Source: Roseivivax marinus
GTDB lineage: Bacteria; Pseudomonadota; Alphaproteobacteria; Rhodobacterales; Rhodobacteraceae
Length of the DNA stretch: 64,000 bases
Reading direction: 5' to 3'
Assembly: GCF_900109705.1 (NCBI RefSeq)
Contig: NZ_FOAI01000007.1
Span: forward strand, 1 to 64,000
A program made the translations under genes and the position numbers. The notes below the pieces were generated by a model. The model searched no databases and was not told the DNA's origin. It saw only the letters and a list, made by a program, of their open reading frames with translations. Positions 16,395-24,775 of the stretch are shown piece by piece; positions within the stretch are counted from its first letter, which is position 1, and every line of letters begins with the position of its first letter.

Positions 16395-17333
16395 CTAGTC
16401 GGGGAAGGTCCAGCCCCGCCGGCGCGGGACGCGCAGCGCGATCATCGGCTTGAGCCATCGGCTGCCGTAGCGGTCGAGGTCGAGCGCCTCGTGCACGCCC
16501 GTCCGGGTCACGCCGTCGAGCGCCGTCTCGACCACCGAGCGGCTGTAGAAGGGCGCGTCGAGCATGGGCTTCACCTGCCGGGGCCGGCTGTCGGTATCGC
16601 CATGCGCGGTGCGCCGGACACCCCAGAGGGTCCGCCGCATGGGGCGTTCCGGCGGAGGCGTCTCTAGGGTGGCATGGCCATCGGCGTCGAACCGCGCGGC
16701 GACGTTCAGCGGTCCCTCGGCGCGGCGCTGGGCCGAGTAGAAGCAGCGCGCGCCGTCACCGTCCGGAAAGCGCGCCCATGTCCAGTGCGAGAAATCCGCC
16801 TCGAGCGGTCGGGTCCCGAAATTGGCATCAAGGTAGCCGTGCCCGTTCCACTGCCAGCCGGTTGCCTCCAGGTCGACCTCGATGCGGGCCGCGGGGGCGA
16901 AGGGGCGCCAGACATGCGCGCCGTCTTTGGTAAGCGGCAGCTCCACCCCGGTCACGAAGGACGGCGTGAGCCGGACGTAGCCGCGCACGCGCGTGGGCCG
17001 GGGCAGGGCGGAGATCTCGTCGATCTCGGTCACCAGCTGGGTGCCGTTCCAGCCTATCGAGGATGGGCCGATCCGCATCCGCTGCGCGCTCTGGCGCAGG
17101 GCCGCGCGGCCACGGTCCGTCATGGCGAAACGCCCGCCTCGGCCATAGGTCGCGACGTTGAGGCAGACGTGGTTCTCCGGATCGCCCCGGCCGGACCACG
17201 CGTACCACGGCGAGAAGACCGAGCCGATGAACGCTATGATCGAGATCGCGCGGGTGCCGTCGTCGCTGATCCCGTCGACATACCACCAGGCATACCCGCC
17301 CGGCGGGACCGCGAGAGCGAAGCACGGTCCGTC
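16395..17333 (-). CDS. crtC: hydroxyneurosporene synthase (carotenoid 1,2-hydratase) CrtC, start uncertain
   Basis: CrtC adds water across the terminal 1,2 double bond of neurosporene/lycopene in the spheroidene pathway. The conserved body is intact: VPPGGYAWWYVDGISDDG, then FIGSVFSPWYAW, GDPENHVCLNVATYG, TGWQWNGHGYLDANFGTRPLE and RTLWGVRR near the end. The given left boundary is the homologous N-terminus, not a start codon. In this frame there is no ATG, GTG or TTG between the ATG at 17615 (deep within crtD) and the conserved block. The crtD stop (TAG, 17234-17236) falls within crtC, so the reading frames overlap by about 100 nt. Initiation may use a non-standard codon or depend on crtD translation. 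Confidence 0.82.
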   Translation of the reverse strand, partial: DGPCFALAVPPGGYAWWYVDGISDDGTRAISIIAFIGSVFSPWYAWSGRGDPENHVCLNVATYGRGGRFAMTDRGRAALRQSAQRMRIGPSSIGWNGTQLVTEIDEISALPRPTRVRGYVRLTPSFVTGVELPLTKDGAHVWRPFAPAARIEVDLEATGWQWNGHGYLDANFGTRPLEADFSHWTWARFPDGDGARCFYSAQRRAEGPLNVAARFDADGHATLETPPPERPMRRTLWGVRRTAHGDTDSRPRQVKPMLDAPFYSRSVVETALDGVTRTGVHEALDLDRYGSRWLKPMIALRVPRRRGWTFPD

Positions 17334-18811
17334 GTGATCGCCTCGGCCGCGCGCATCCCGGAAAGCGCTGCCATCGGCACTCCCGGTCCCGGATGCACCC
17401 CGCCCCCGGCCAGGTAGAGCCCCGGCACCGCGCTGCGTGCCGTCGGGCGCGAGAATGCCGCCATCGGACCGTGCGGGCTCTGCCCGTAGAGGGAACCGGC
17501 GCTCCCCGGAGACAGGGCCTCGAAGTCCTTTGGCTTTGTCAGTGCGTCGGGTCCCGGTGTCGGCGAAATCGTCGCCCCGAACCTCTCCAGATGTCCAAAC
17601 GTCCGCATTCGACATTCCCGGAACTCCTTTCGCTCCGACGGTGTCTGCGTGAGGGGCGACGCATTCACGATGATCTCGAACCTGTCCAACTCGCACGGGG
17701 GCTGTCCGAGGCCACGATCCTCGGCGCAGAGATACAAGGTCGGGTCGGGTGCCGTGGCACCCCCGTCCAGCGCGCGGAATTCCGGCCTGGGATCGTCGCG
17801 GAAGAAGACGTTGTGGTGGGCGAGATTGGGGCCATGCCAACGGCCCCGGACGCTCCAGACCTCGGCCGAAAGCGACCGCGCCCGGCGCAGCGCCTGCGGC
17901 GCGGCGGCTTCGACAGCGGGGCCGAGGAGACCAAGCCCGAGCGCGCGCGGGTCGCCGTTGAAGATCACCGTCCCGGTCGCGATCTCGGTCCCGTCGTCGA
18001 GAGCGACTCCGATGACCCCGGCGCCGTCGGTCCGGATCTCGCGTACGCCGGTGCCGAGGCGCAGAGTGCCGCCAAGCTCGGAGAAACGGTCCCCGACGGC
18101 CTGCGCGAGCGCGGTCAGCCCGCCCTCGACCGCCCAGACGCCCGCCGCCTCCGCCTCCCAGATCAGGGACAGCAGGGCCGGCGTCCGGTGTGGCAGTCCG
18201 CCCACGTAGGTCGCATACCGCCCGAAGAGCTGCGCGAGGCGCGGATCGTCGAAGCTGCGCTGCAGGAGGCCATCGAGCGACGTTCCCGGCGCCATGGCGC
18301 GCATCAGCCCCGGATCGCGGATCAGGGCGCGGGTGATCCCCGCGGGATCGGGGCGAGGCGCGCGCATCACCGGGTCGAGAAAGCCGTCGAACAGCCGCCG
18401 CGCCCGGTCCGAAAAGGCGCGGAACTGCGCCTCTCCGCGCGCGCCGGCCATGTCGCGGATCGCGGCGGCGCTGGCCTCGGGGTCGGCGTGGAGGTCGAGC
18501 GTGGTGCCGTCGCTCCAGAAGTGCCGCGCGAGGATGTCGAGCGGAGTCAGGCGCACCCGGTCGGAGAGCCGCGCGCCGGCGGTCTCGAACAGCGCCTCGA
18601 AGACCCAGCGCAGGGTGAGGACCGTGGGTCCGGCCGCCGCGCCGTTGACCCGCCGGATCTTGCCGCCGGGATGCGTCGCGCGGTCGGTCACGATCACCTC
18701 GCGCCCGCTCGCGGCAAGGCTCAGCCCGGCCGCCAGTCCACCGATCCCGGCGCCGGCGACGATCACCGGCCCGGCTCCCGGCGCGACGCGAAGGGCTGTT
18801 CCCAGGGGCAT
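17234..18811 (-). CDS. crtD: methoxyneurosporene / hydroxyneurosporene 3,4-desaturase CrtD
   Basis: This 525-residue FAD enzyme of the phytoene-desaturase family has the dinucleotide-binding motif VAGAGIGGLAAGLSLAASG (about residues 17-35) and the C-terminal FAD motif YLAGGGVHPGPGVPMAALSGM. It desaturates the C-3,4 bond of hydroxylated/methoxylated neurosporene. The family normally ends shortly after that motif; here the frame continues about 40 residues as an unconserved tail (TTDRASLSRSRRAGMPGG onward), which overlaps crtC in another frame. The start is 104 bp from the divergent crtE start, and the gap has two PpsR-type operators. Confidence 0.93.
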   Translation of the reverse strand: MPLGTALRVAPGAGPVIVAGAGIGGLAAGLSLAASGREVIVTDRATHPGGKIRRVNGAAAGPTVLTLRWVFEALFETAGARLSDRVRLTPLDILARHFWSDGTTLDLHADPEASAAAIRDMAGARGEAQFRAFSDRARRLFDGFLDPVMRAPRPDPAGITRALIRDPGLMRAMAPGTSLDGLLQRSFDDPRLAQLFGRYATYVGGLPHRTPALLSLIWEAEAAGVWAVEGGLTALAQAVGDRFSELGGTLRLGTGVREIRTDGAGVIGVALDDGTEIATGTVIFNGDPRALGLGLLGPAVEAAAPQALRRARSLSAEVWSVRGRWHGPNLAHHNVFFRDDPRPEFRALDGGATAPDPTLYLCAEDRGLGQPPCELDRFEIIVNASPLTQTPSERKEFRECRMRTFGHLERFGATISPTPGPDALTKPKDFEALSPGSAGSLYGQSPHGPMAAFSRPTARSAVPGLYLAGGGVHPGPGVPMAALSGMRAAEAITTDRASLSRSRRAGMPGGMSTGSATTAPARSRS

Positions 18812-18840
18812 GAGGTCAGTGTTGACTCGGCCTGACGTGG

Positions 18841-18858
18841 TGTCCAGTATTCTTTACA
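18841..18858. promoter_or_regulatory. PpsR/CrtJ-type operator 1 in the crtD-crtE divergent promoter
   Basis: TGTCCAGTATTCTTTACA fits TGT-N12-ACA exactly. PpsR/CrtJ represses photosynthesis genes aerobically by binding pairs of such palindromes. It lies between divergent crtD and crtE, 5 nt from the second site. TTGACT at 18822-18827 and TATTCT at 18848-18853 resemble sigma-70 elements for crtE, but with a long 20-nt spacer. Confidence 0.8.
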
Positions 18859-18863
18859 CACGC

Positions 18864-18881
18864 TGTAAGTCGCGGACGACA
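18864..18881. promoter_or_regulatory. PpsR/CrtJ-type operator 2 in the crtD-crtE divergent promoter
   Basis: TGTAAGTCGCGGACGACA is a second exact TGT-N12-ACA palindrome. Its centre lies 23 bp (about two helical turns) from the first site, a spacing suited to cooperative tetramer binding. It can serve both divergent genes. Confidence 0.78.
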
Positions 18882-18915
18882 TTCCCGGGCTTGCACATCG
18901 CGAAGGGGAACGGCC

Positions 18916-19791
18916 ATGCCCATGTCCACGCGAATAGACAGCGCCATTCATGCGGCGCTGGCCCGAACGCGGACCGGGGGAAGCGCCCCAGCGAAGCTTT
19001 CCGACGCGCTGCCTTACGCCTGCACACCGGGCGGCGCGCGCATCCGCCCGACGATCCTCGTCTCGGTCGCGCTGGCCTGCGGCGACGAGACCCCCGCGAT
19101 CACCGATGCCGCGGCCGCCGCGCTGGAGCTCATGCACTGCGCGAGCCTCGTGCACGACGACCTGCCGTGCTTCGACGACGCCGACACCCGGCGCGGAAAG
19201 CCCTCCGTGCATCGCGCCTACTCCGAGCCGCTGGCGGTCCTGACCGGCGACGCGCTCATCATCCTCGCCTTCGAGACGCTGGCGCTGTCGGCGGCGTCGC
19301 ACCCGGCGCGGGCCGCCGCGCTGGTGGCGCTGCTGGCCCGACAGTCGGGCATGCCGCACGGGATCTGTGCCGGGCAGGGCTGGGAAAGCGAGACGCAGAT
19401 CGACCTGTCGGCCTATCACCGCTCGAAGACCGGTGCCTTGTTCATTGCGGCCACGCAGATGGGTGCGCTGTCGGCGGGGCAGGACCCCGAGCCCTGGACG
19501 GAACTCGGCGCCCGCATCGGCGAGGCGTTCCAGGTCGCCGACGATCTGCGCGACGCGCTGTCGGACGAGACCGAGACCGGCAAGCCCGCCGGACAGGACG
19601 CGCTTCACTGCCGTCCGAACGCGGTGGCCGAACTGGGCGTCGACGGTGCCGTGACGCGGCTCAAGGATATCCTCTCGGGGGCCATCGCCTCGATCCCGTC
19701 ATGCCCGGGCGAGGCCGCGCTGGCCCAGATGGTGCGGATGCAGGCCGAACGCCTGACACCAGCCTTTGCCCGAACGCGGGCGCGGGTGTGA
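18916..19791 (+). CDS. crtE: geranylgeranyl diphosphate synthase CrtE
   Basis: The 291-residue trans-isoprenyl diphosphate synthase adds isopentenyl units to make C20 GGPP for carotenoids and the bacteriochlorophyll phytyl tail. The first Asp-rich motif is DDLPCFDD (residues 81-88) and the second is QVADDLRD. The G-rich substrate segment GGARIRP is near residue 39. A second ATG two codons downstream is also possible. The gene is first in the forward unit crtE-crtF, with PpsR operators directly upstream, and crtF follows with its GTG start 2 nt after the crtE stop. Confidence 0.93.
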   Translation: MPMSTRIDSAIHAALARTRTGGSAPAKLSDALPYACTPGGARIRPTILVSVALACGDETPAITDAAAAALELMHCASLVHDDLPCFDDADTRRGKPSVHRAYSEPLAVLTGDALIILAFETLALSAASHPARAAALVALLARQSGMPHGICAGQGWESETQIDLSAYHRSKTGALFIAATQMGALSAGQDPEPWTELGARIGEAFQVADDLRDALSDETETGKPAGQDALHCRPNAVAELGVDGAVTRLKDILSGAIASIPSCPGEAALAQMVRMQAERLTPAFARTRARV

Positions 19792-19792
19792 A

Positions 19793-20962
19793 GTGACGGC
19801 GCCGGCCGACACCGTCCCCCCGGCGGGGACCGGTGCGGGCCTCCGGGCGCGCCTGTTGCGCGCCTTGTCCCATCCTTCGATGCAGGCGCGAGCGGCGCGT
19901 CTTCCCTTTCTGCGCCGCAAGGTCCGCCGCGAGGGAGAGGCGCTTTTCGATCTCGTGCAGGGGTTCGTGAGCAGCCAGGTCCTGCTGGCCGTGGTGGAAT
20001 TGCGTCTCTGTCACAGGCTGATGGAGGCCCCAGCCCACCCCGCCGATCTCGTGGCCACCACCGGCATCCCCTGCGATCGGCTGACGCAACTGTTCCAGGC
20101 GGCGGCGGCCGTGGGGCTTCTTCGCCGGCGGCGCGACGGCCTGTTCGACGTGACACCGCGCGGCGCAGCCCTGACCGGGGTGCCGGGGCTTGAGGCGATG
20201 ATCTCGCACCACGGGGCCTTTTACCGCGACATGGGGGATCCGCTGGCGCTTCTGCGCGGCGACGGTCCGACGGAACTGGCCGAACTCTGGCCCTACGTGT
20301 TCGGCCACGGGCGGGACGAGGATCCGGCCCGCGCCCGGCGCTATTCCCGCCTGATGGAGGACAGCCAGGCGCTCGTGGCCCAAGACACGTTGTCGGCCGT
20401 ATCCCTGTCCGGAGTGCGGCGGCTTCTCGACGTGGGCGGGGGCACGGGCGTCTTTGCCGAGGCGGCGGCGACCGTCACACCCGGCCTGCGCGCCACGGTG
20501 TTCGATCTCGCCCCGGTGGTCGACGCGGCCCGCGAACGGCTCGACGCGGGCGCCCATGCCGGGCAGATCGAGACGGTTGCGGGCTCGTTTCGCAGCGATG
20601 CGTTGCCCGACGGACACGATGCGGTGTCGCTGGTCCGGGTGCTTTACGATCACCGGGACGACACGGTTGCCGAGCTTCTGGCCCGGGTGCGCGACGCGCT
20701 GCCGCCCGGAGGCCGCGTGATCGTGTCCGAACCGATGTCCGGCGGCGCAGTGCCGGATCGTGCCACGGACGTCTACTTCGCCTTCTACACCATGGCCATG
20801 GGCACCGGCACGGTCCGGTCGCAGGCCAGGATCGCCGCGATGTTGCGTGCCGCGGGCTTCGAAAAGGTCCGCCGGCACCGCTCTGGGCGCCCCTACGTCA
20901 CCTCCGTGGTCGAGGCGCGGCGGCGATCAGGCGACCCGGCGTCAGGAATCGTTGACAGATGA
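19793..20962 (+). CDS. crtF: hydroxyneurosporene O-methyltransferase CrtF
   Basis: The 389-residue SAM-dependent O-methyltransferase converts hydroxylated carotenoids to methoxy forms (spheroidene pathway). It has an N-terminal winged-helix dimerisation region ([20 protein letters not shown]), a SAM-binding motif [16 protein letters not shown] and the acceptor-site segment RVLYDHRDD typical of plant-like O-methyltransferases. Start chosen: GTG at 19793, immediately after crtE. A TTG at 19766 would lie inside crtE. The gene ends 3 bp before the first PpsR site of the bchC promoter. Confidence 0.92.
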   Translation: MTAPADTVPPAGTGAGLRARLLRALSHPSMQARAARLPFLRRKVRREGEALFDLVQGFVSSQVLLAVVELRLCHRLMEAPAHPADLVATTGIPCDRLTQLFQAAAAVGLLRRRRDGLFDVTPRGAALTGVPGLEAMISHHGAFYRDMGDPLALLRGDGPTELAELWPYVFGHGRDEDPARARRYSRLMEDSQALVAQDTLSAVSLSGVRRLLDVGGGTGVFAEAAATVTPGLRATVFDLAPVVDAARERLDAGAHAGQIETVAGSFRSDALPDGHDAVSLVRVLYDHRDDTVAELLARVRDALPPGGRVIVSEPMSGGAVPDRATDVYFAFYTMAMGTGTVRSQARIAAMLRAAGFEKVRRHRSGRPYVTSVVEARRRSGDPASGIVDR

Positions 20963-20979
20963 GACTGTCCGAGTAATCT
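20952..20979 (+). promoter_or_regulatory. sigma-70 promoter of bchC
   Basis: TTGACA (20952-20957) and TAATCT (20974-20979) with a 16-nt spacer form a good sigma-70 promoter. The -35 lies in the end of crtF and the -10 falls inside the first PpsR palindrome, so a bound repressor would block RNA polymerase directly. Confidence 0.75.
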
Positions 20980-20983
20980 GACA
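20966..20983. promoter_or_regulatory. PpsR/CrtJ-type operator 1 of bchC
   Basis: TGTCCGAGTAATCTGACA is an exact TGT-N12-ACA palindrome that contains the bchC -10 hexamer. Tandem sites at bchC are characteristic of purple bacteria. Confidence 0.85.
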
Positions 20984-20989
20984 TTAGAT

Positions 20990-21007
20990 TGTAAACCGGA
21001 CTAGACA
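20990..21007. promoter_or_regulatory. PpsR/CrtJ-type operator 2 of bchC
   Basis: TGTAAACCGGACTAGACA, exact TGT-N12-ACA, is 6 nt after the first site and 60 nt before the bchC ATG. The pair should give oxygen- and light-controlled expression of bchCXYZ and, by read-through, puf. Confidence 0.85.
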
Positions 21008-21067
21008 TCGAATGCCCCGGAAGGGCGATCGATTGCCGAAGACGGAGGGACAGGAGGGAGACAGCTC

Positions 21068-22009
21068 ATGCGCACGCACGCCGTGGTCCTGACGCGCCCT
21101 CGCGACCTTGCCCTCGCGGAGCTGACGCTCGCGACCCCGTCCGACACCGATATCGTCGTCGACATCGCCTGGTCCGGGATCTCAACCGGCACCGAGCGGC
21201 TGTTCTATACCGGGGAAATGCCCCCCTTTCCCGGTATGGGCTACCCGCTTGTCCCCGGCTACGAGGCCGCGGGCGAAGTCGTGGCCGCCGGGCCCGAGAG
21301 CGGCCTCGACGTGGGCGACCACGTCTTCGTGCCCGGCGCGAATTGCTACAATGATGCCTACGGACTCTTTGGTGGGGCGGCACGCCGTCTCGTCACCGAT
21401 GGACGCCGGGCGATCCGGATAGACGCCGCCCTCGGCCGTGAGGGGGCGCTGATGGCGCTCGCCGCGACGGCCCGTCACGCCGTTGCCGGCCCCCACGCCG
21501 AACGGCCCGACCTGATCGTGGGGCACGGGGTTCTCGGACGCCTGATGGCCCGGCTCTGCGTGGCCGATGGCGGCCCCGCGCCGACGGTGTGGGAGGTCGA
21601 TCCCGACCGTCGCTCCGGCGCCGCGGGCTACGAGGTCATCGACCCCGAGACCGACACGCGACGAGACTACGCCGCGATCTACGACGCGTCCGGCGACGCG
21701 TCCCTGATCGACACCCTGATCGGTCGGCTGGCCCGCGGCGGCGTCCTGACGCTGGCGGGGTTCTACAGCACCGATATCCGTTTCGCCTTCCCGACCGCCT
21801 TCATGAAGGAAGCGCGGCTGCGCGTCGCGGCGGAATGGACCCGAGACGACCTCGAGGCGACACGAGCCCTCGTGGAGACCGGCGCGCTGTCGCTCGGCGG
21901 TCTCGTCACCCACAGCGCCACGGCGGCGGATGCGGCGGCGGCCTACGCCACTGCCTTCGGCGACCCGGCCTGTCTGAAGATGATGCTCGACTGGAAGGAC
22001 ATGGCATGA
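21068..22009 (+). CDS. bchC: bacteriochlorophyllide a dehydrogenase (3-hydroxyethyl) BchC
   Basis: The 313-residue medium-chain dehydrogenase oxidises the C3 1-hydroxyethyl group of bacteriochlorophyllide to acetyl, a late step of bacteriochlorophyll a synthesis. It has the MDR N-terminal pattern ([31 protein letters not shown]) and a shortened nucleotide-binding region ([14 protein letters not shown]). It lacks the full set of zinc ligands, as usual for this family. The stop overlaps the bchX ATG by 4 nt. Expression is expected from the PpsR-controlled promoter just upstream. Confidence 0.94.
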   Translation: MRTHAVVLTRPRDLALAELTLATPSDTDIVVDIAWSGISTGTERLFYTGEMPPFPGMGYPLVPGYEAAGEVVAAGPESGLDVGDHVFVPGANCYNDAYGLFGGAARRLVTDGRRAIRIDAALGREGALMALAATARHAVAGPHAERPDLIVGHGVLGRLMARLCVADGGPAPTVWEVDPDRRSGAAGYEVIDPETDTRRDYAAIYDASGDASLIDTLIGRLARGGVLTLAGFYSTDIRFAFPTAFMKEARLRVAAEWTRDDLEATRALVETGALSLGGLVTHSATAADAAAAYATAFGDPACLKMMLDWKDMA

Positions 22010-23007
22010 AGGACGAAGTTCCCAACCTGAAGGACTTCGACCAGCGGCTGCGCGACGAGGCCAACGAGGACCTCGCCGACGTGATCCCGCAGGAGGCCAC
22101 GAAGGACACGCAGATCATCGCGATCTACGGCAAGGGCGGCATCGGAAAGTCGTTCACGCTCGCCAACCTCAGCCACATGATGGCCGAACAGGGCAAGCGC
22201 GTGCTGCTGATCGGCTGCGATCCGAAATCCGACACGACCTCGCTGCTGTTCGGGGGCAAGGCCTGCCCCACGATCATCGAGACCTCGACCAAGAAGAAGC
22301 TCGCCGGCGAGGAAGTGCAGATCGGCGACGTCTGCTTCAAGCGCGGCGGCGTGTTCGCGATGGAACTGGGCGGGCCCGAAGTGGGCCGCGGCTGCGGCGG
22401 GCGCGGTATCATTCACGGCTTCGAGCTGCTCGAGAAGCTGGGCTTCCACGACTGGGACTTCGACTACGTGCTGCTCGACTTCCTGGGTGACGTGGTCTGC
22501 GGTGGCTTCGGCCTGCCGATCGCGCGGGACATGGCGCAGAAGGTGATCCTGGTCGGATCGAACGACCTCCAGTCGCTGTATGTCGCCAACAACGTCTGCT
22601 CGGCGGTCGAGTATTTCCGGCGCCTCGGTGGCAATGTCGGCGTCGCGGGACTGGTCATCAACAAGGACGACGGCTCGGGCGAGGCGCAGGCCTTTGCCGA
22701 GGCGGTGGACATCCCCGTCCTCGCCGCGATCCCGCAGGACGACGACCTGCGCAAGAAGTCGGCCAATTACCAGATCGTCGGCACGGCGGAGTCGCGCTGG
22801 GGATCCCTGTTCGCGGGCCTCGCGGAGGCGGTGTCGCTTGCGCCGCCGGTCCGCCCGGCACCGCTCGACCAGGACGGGCTGCTGAACCTGTTCGACGGCT
22901 CGGACACCGGCGCCGGCGTGGTGCTGGAGCCCGCGACCGACGCGGACATGCGCGGCAAGAACGCGACCCCGAAAGAGTCGCTCGAGGTGATCTACGACGA
23001 GGCCTGA
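22006..23007 (+). CDS. bchX: chlorophyllide a reductase iron protein BchX
   Basis: The 333-residue NifH-like ATPase is the electron donor of chlorophyllide a oxidoreductase, which reduces the B ring to give the bacteriochlorin. The P-loop GKGGIGKS is at residues 42-49. The two cysteines that hold the shared [4Fe-4S] cluster lie in VGRGCGGRG and DVVCGGFG. The N-terminal 35 residues before the P-loop are the usual BchX extension. The start overlaps the bchC stop. The bchX-bchY gap carries a dispersed palindromic repeat (23016-23065). Confidence 0.97.
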   Translation: MKDEVPNLKDFDQRLRDEANEDLADVIPQEATKDTQIIAIYGKGGIGKSFTLANLSHMMAEQGKRVLLIGCDPKSDTTSLLFGGKACPTIIETSTKKKLAGEEVQIGDVCFKRGGVFAMELGGPEVGRGCGGRGIIHGFELLEKLGFHDWDFDYVLLDFLGDVVCGGFGLPIARDMAQKVILVGSNDLQSLYVANNVCSAVEYFRRLGGNVGVAGLVINKDDGSGEAQAFAEAVDIPVLAAIPQDDDLRKKSANYQIVGTAESRWGSLFAGLAEAVSLAPPVRPAPLDQDGLLNLFDGSDTGAGVVLEPATDADMRGKNATPKESLEVIYDEA

Positions 23008-23015
23008 CGGAGAGG

Positions 23016-23065
23016 CCGGGGGCGCCGCCCCCGGACCGCCGGGGACATTTTGACCAAGAAGAAGC
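23016..23065 (+). repeat. dispersed palindromic intergenic element, copy A
   Basis: CCGGGGGC-GCC-GCCCCCGG hairpin (23016-23034), then a GGACCGCCGGGGACATTTT-like core and an AAGAAGAAGC tail. It is the bchX-bchY member of a four-copy family in this window. The ribosome-binding site of bchY begins at its 3' edge. Confidence 0.75.
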
Positions 23066-23076
23066 GAGGAGTCGCT

Positions 23077-24654
23077 TTGACCAGGGAAGCCACATACGAC
23101 GACGCCGGCGACGCCGAGGTGATCCGGGCGGAGGCGCAGGACGCACCTGCGGGGACTGCGCCCGAGGCTGCCACCGGAACCGACGGTCTGGGCTGCCATT
23201 CCGGCGACGAGTTCGAGCGCGCGGCGCGGGCCGCCGGCCAGTCCGAGCTGCTGGACCGCTATGCCGAGGACTATCCGCAGGGCCCCCACGACAAGCCGCA
23301 GAGCATGTGCCCGGCCTTCGGGTCCCTGCGCGTGGGCCTCCGGATGAAGCGGGTGGCGACGGTCCTGTCGGGCTCGGCCTGCTGCGTCTATGGCCTTACC
23401 TTCGTGTCTCACTTCTACGGCGCGCGGCGCTCGGTCGGCTATGTGCCGTTCTCTTCCGAGACGCTGGTGACGGGCAAGCTGTTCGAGGACATCCGCGAGA
23501 GCGTGCACCAGTTGGCCGATCCGGCGAAGTACGATGCCATCGTCGTGACGAACCTCTGCGTTCCGACCGCGTCCGGTGTGCCGCTGCGACTGCTGCCGAA
23601 GGAGATCGACGGCGTGCGCGTGGTGGGCATCGACGTGCCTGGCTTCGGCATTCCGACCCATGCCGAGGCCAAGGACGTGCTGGCGGGCGCCATGCTCGAC
23701 TATGCCCGCGAGGAGGCGGCGGCAGGTCCGGTGCCCGCGCCGGAGCACCGTGTCAGCGACCGGCCCACGGTCACGCTTCTGGGCGAGATGTTCCCGGCCG
23801 ACCCGATGACCATCGGCGCGATGATCGAGCCGCTCGGACTTGCGACCGGCCCTGTGGTGCCCTGCCGCGAGTGGCGCGAGCTCTATGCCGCGCTCGATTG
23901 CGGGGTCTGCGCGGCGATCCACCCGTTCTACACCGCCGCCGTGCGGGCGATGGAGAAGGCCGGACGCCCTGTGATCGGCTCGGCCCCGGTGGGGGTCGAA
24001 GGCACGCGGGCCTGGCTCGCGGCGCTGGGTGCGGCCTACGGCCTGCCGGAAGAGCGGATCGCGGCGGCCCAGGATGCGGTTCTCCCCGGAATCCGGGCGG
24101 CGCTGGAAGCGGCCCCGGTCGAGGGGCGGATCACGCTGTCGGGCTACGAGGGATCGGAACTGCTGGTCGCGCGCCTGCTGATCGAGAGCGGCGCGGAAAT
24201 TCCCTATGTCGGCACGGCCTGTGCCAGGTCGCGGTGGTCCGAGGAGGACGCCGCCTGGCTGGAGGCGCGCGGCGTCGAGGTGCGGTTCCGCGCCTCGCTG
24301 GAGGACGACCTAGCCGCGATGGAGCGGCACGCGCCCGACCTCGCCATAGGCACGACGCCGGTGGTGCAGGCGGCGAAGGAACGCGGCACCCCTGCGCTCT
24401 ACTTCACGAACCTCATCTCGGCGCGGCCGCTGATGGGGGCGGCCGGGGCCGGGTCGCTGGCCGAGGTGGTGAACGCGGCCATCGCCGGCAAGGACCGCAT
24501 GGACCGGATGACCGAGTTCTTCGAGGGCGTCGGCGCGGGCGATACCGCGGGCGTCTGGGAGGGCGATCCGAACGTGCGCGAGGACTTCCGCCGCCAGCAG
24601 CAGAAGAAGCTGGACAAGGCCGAGAAGGCCCGCAAGGCGCAGGAGATGATCTGA
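23077..24654 (+). CDS. bchY: chlorophyllide a reductase subunit Y, BchY
   Basis: The 525-residue NifD-like subunit binds chlorophyllide together with BchZ and accepts electrons from BchX. Cysteines expected to hold the [4Fe-4S] NB-type cluster are seen in [16 protein letters not shown] and [12 protein letters not shown]. No ATG is available near the N-terminus. The TTG at 23077 was chosen because GCGAGGAG precedes it at proper spacing. An in-frame TTG at 23050 lies in the dispersed repeat and is less likely. The C-terminus ends in a Lys-rich helix ([19 protein letters not shown]). Confidence 0.95.
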   Translation: MTREATYDDAGDAEVIRAEAQDAPAGTAPEAATGTDGLGCHSGDEFERAARAAGQSELLDRYAEDYPQGPHDKPQSMCPAFGSLRVGLRMKRVATVLSGSACCVYGLTFVSHFYGARRSVGYVPFSSETLVTGKLFEDIRESVHQLADPAKYDAIVVTNLCVPTASGVPLRLLPKEIDGVRVVGIDVPGFGIPTHAEAKDVLAGAMLDYAREEAAAGPVPAPEHRVSDRPTVTLLGEMFPADPMTIGAMIEPLGLATGPVVPCREWRELYAALDCGVCAAIHPFYTAAVRAMEKAGRPVIGSAPVGVEGTRAWLAALGAAYGLPEERIAAAQDAVLPGIRAALEAAPVEGRITLSGYEGSELLVARLLIESGAEIPYVGTACARSRWSEEDAAWLEARGVEVRFRASLEDDLAAMERHAPDLAIGTTPVVQAAKERGTPALYFTNLISARPLMGAAGAGSLAEVVNAAIAGKDRMDRMTEFFEGVGAGDTAGVWEGDPNVREDFRRQQQKKLDKAEKARKAQEMI

Positions 24655-24694
24655 GGATGGTTTGTCTCCGCACATCAGAGCGGCGCGCGAGCGC

Positions 24695-24760
24695 GGGGGG
24701 CGCTGCCCCCGTCGCGGCCTCCGCCGCGCCTCCCCCGGAGTATTTTCACCGAGAAGAAGC
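24695..24760 (+). repeat. dispersed palindromic intergenic element, copy B (with internal insertion)
   Basis: GGGGGC-GCT-GCCCCC hairpin (24696-24710), then an extra CGCGGC-CTCC-GCCGCG hairpin (24713-24728), then the family core CCCCCGGAGTATTTTCACC and GAGAAGAAGC tail. It fills the bchY-bchZ gap and abuts the bchZ ribosome-binding site. Confidence 0.75.
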
Positions 24761-24775
24761 GCGGAGGGACCTGTC

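Noticed and set aside
16395-17615. A 406-residue CrtC starting at ATG 17615
   Set aside because: It is the only standard start in frame, but it would add about 94 non-conserved residues read from a second frame of the conserved crtD C-terminal half. Kept only as an alternative in the crtC finding.
23050-23076. TTG at 23050 as the start of bchY
   Set aside because: It lies in the tail of a dispersed repeat and lacks its own ribosome-binding site. TTG at 23077 has GAGGAG at the right distance.
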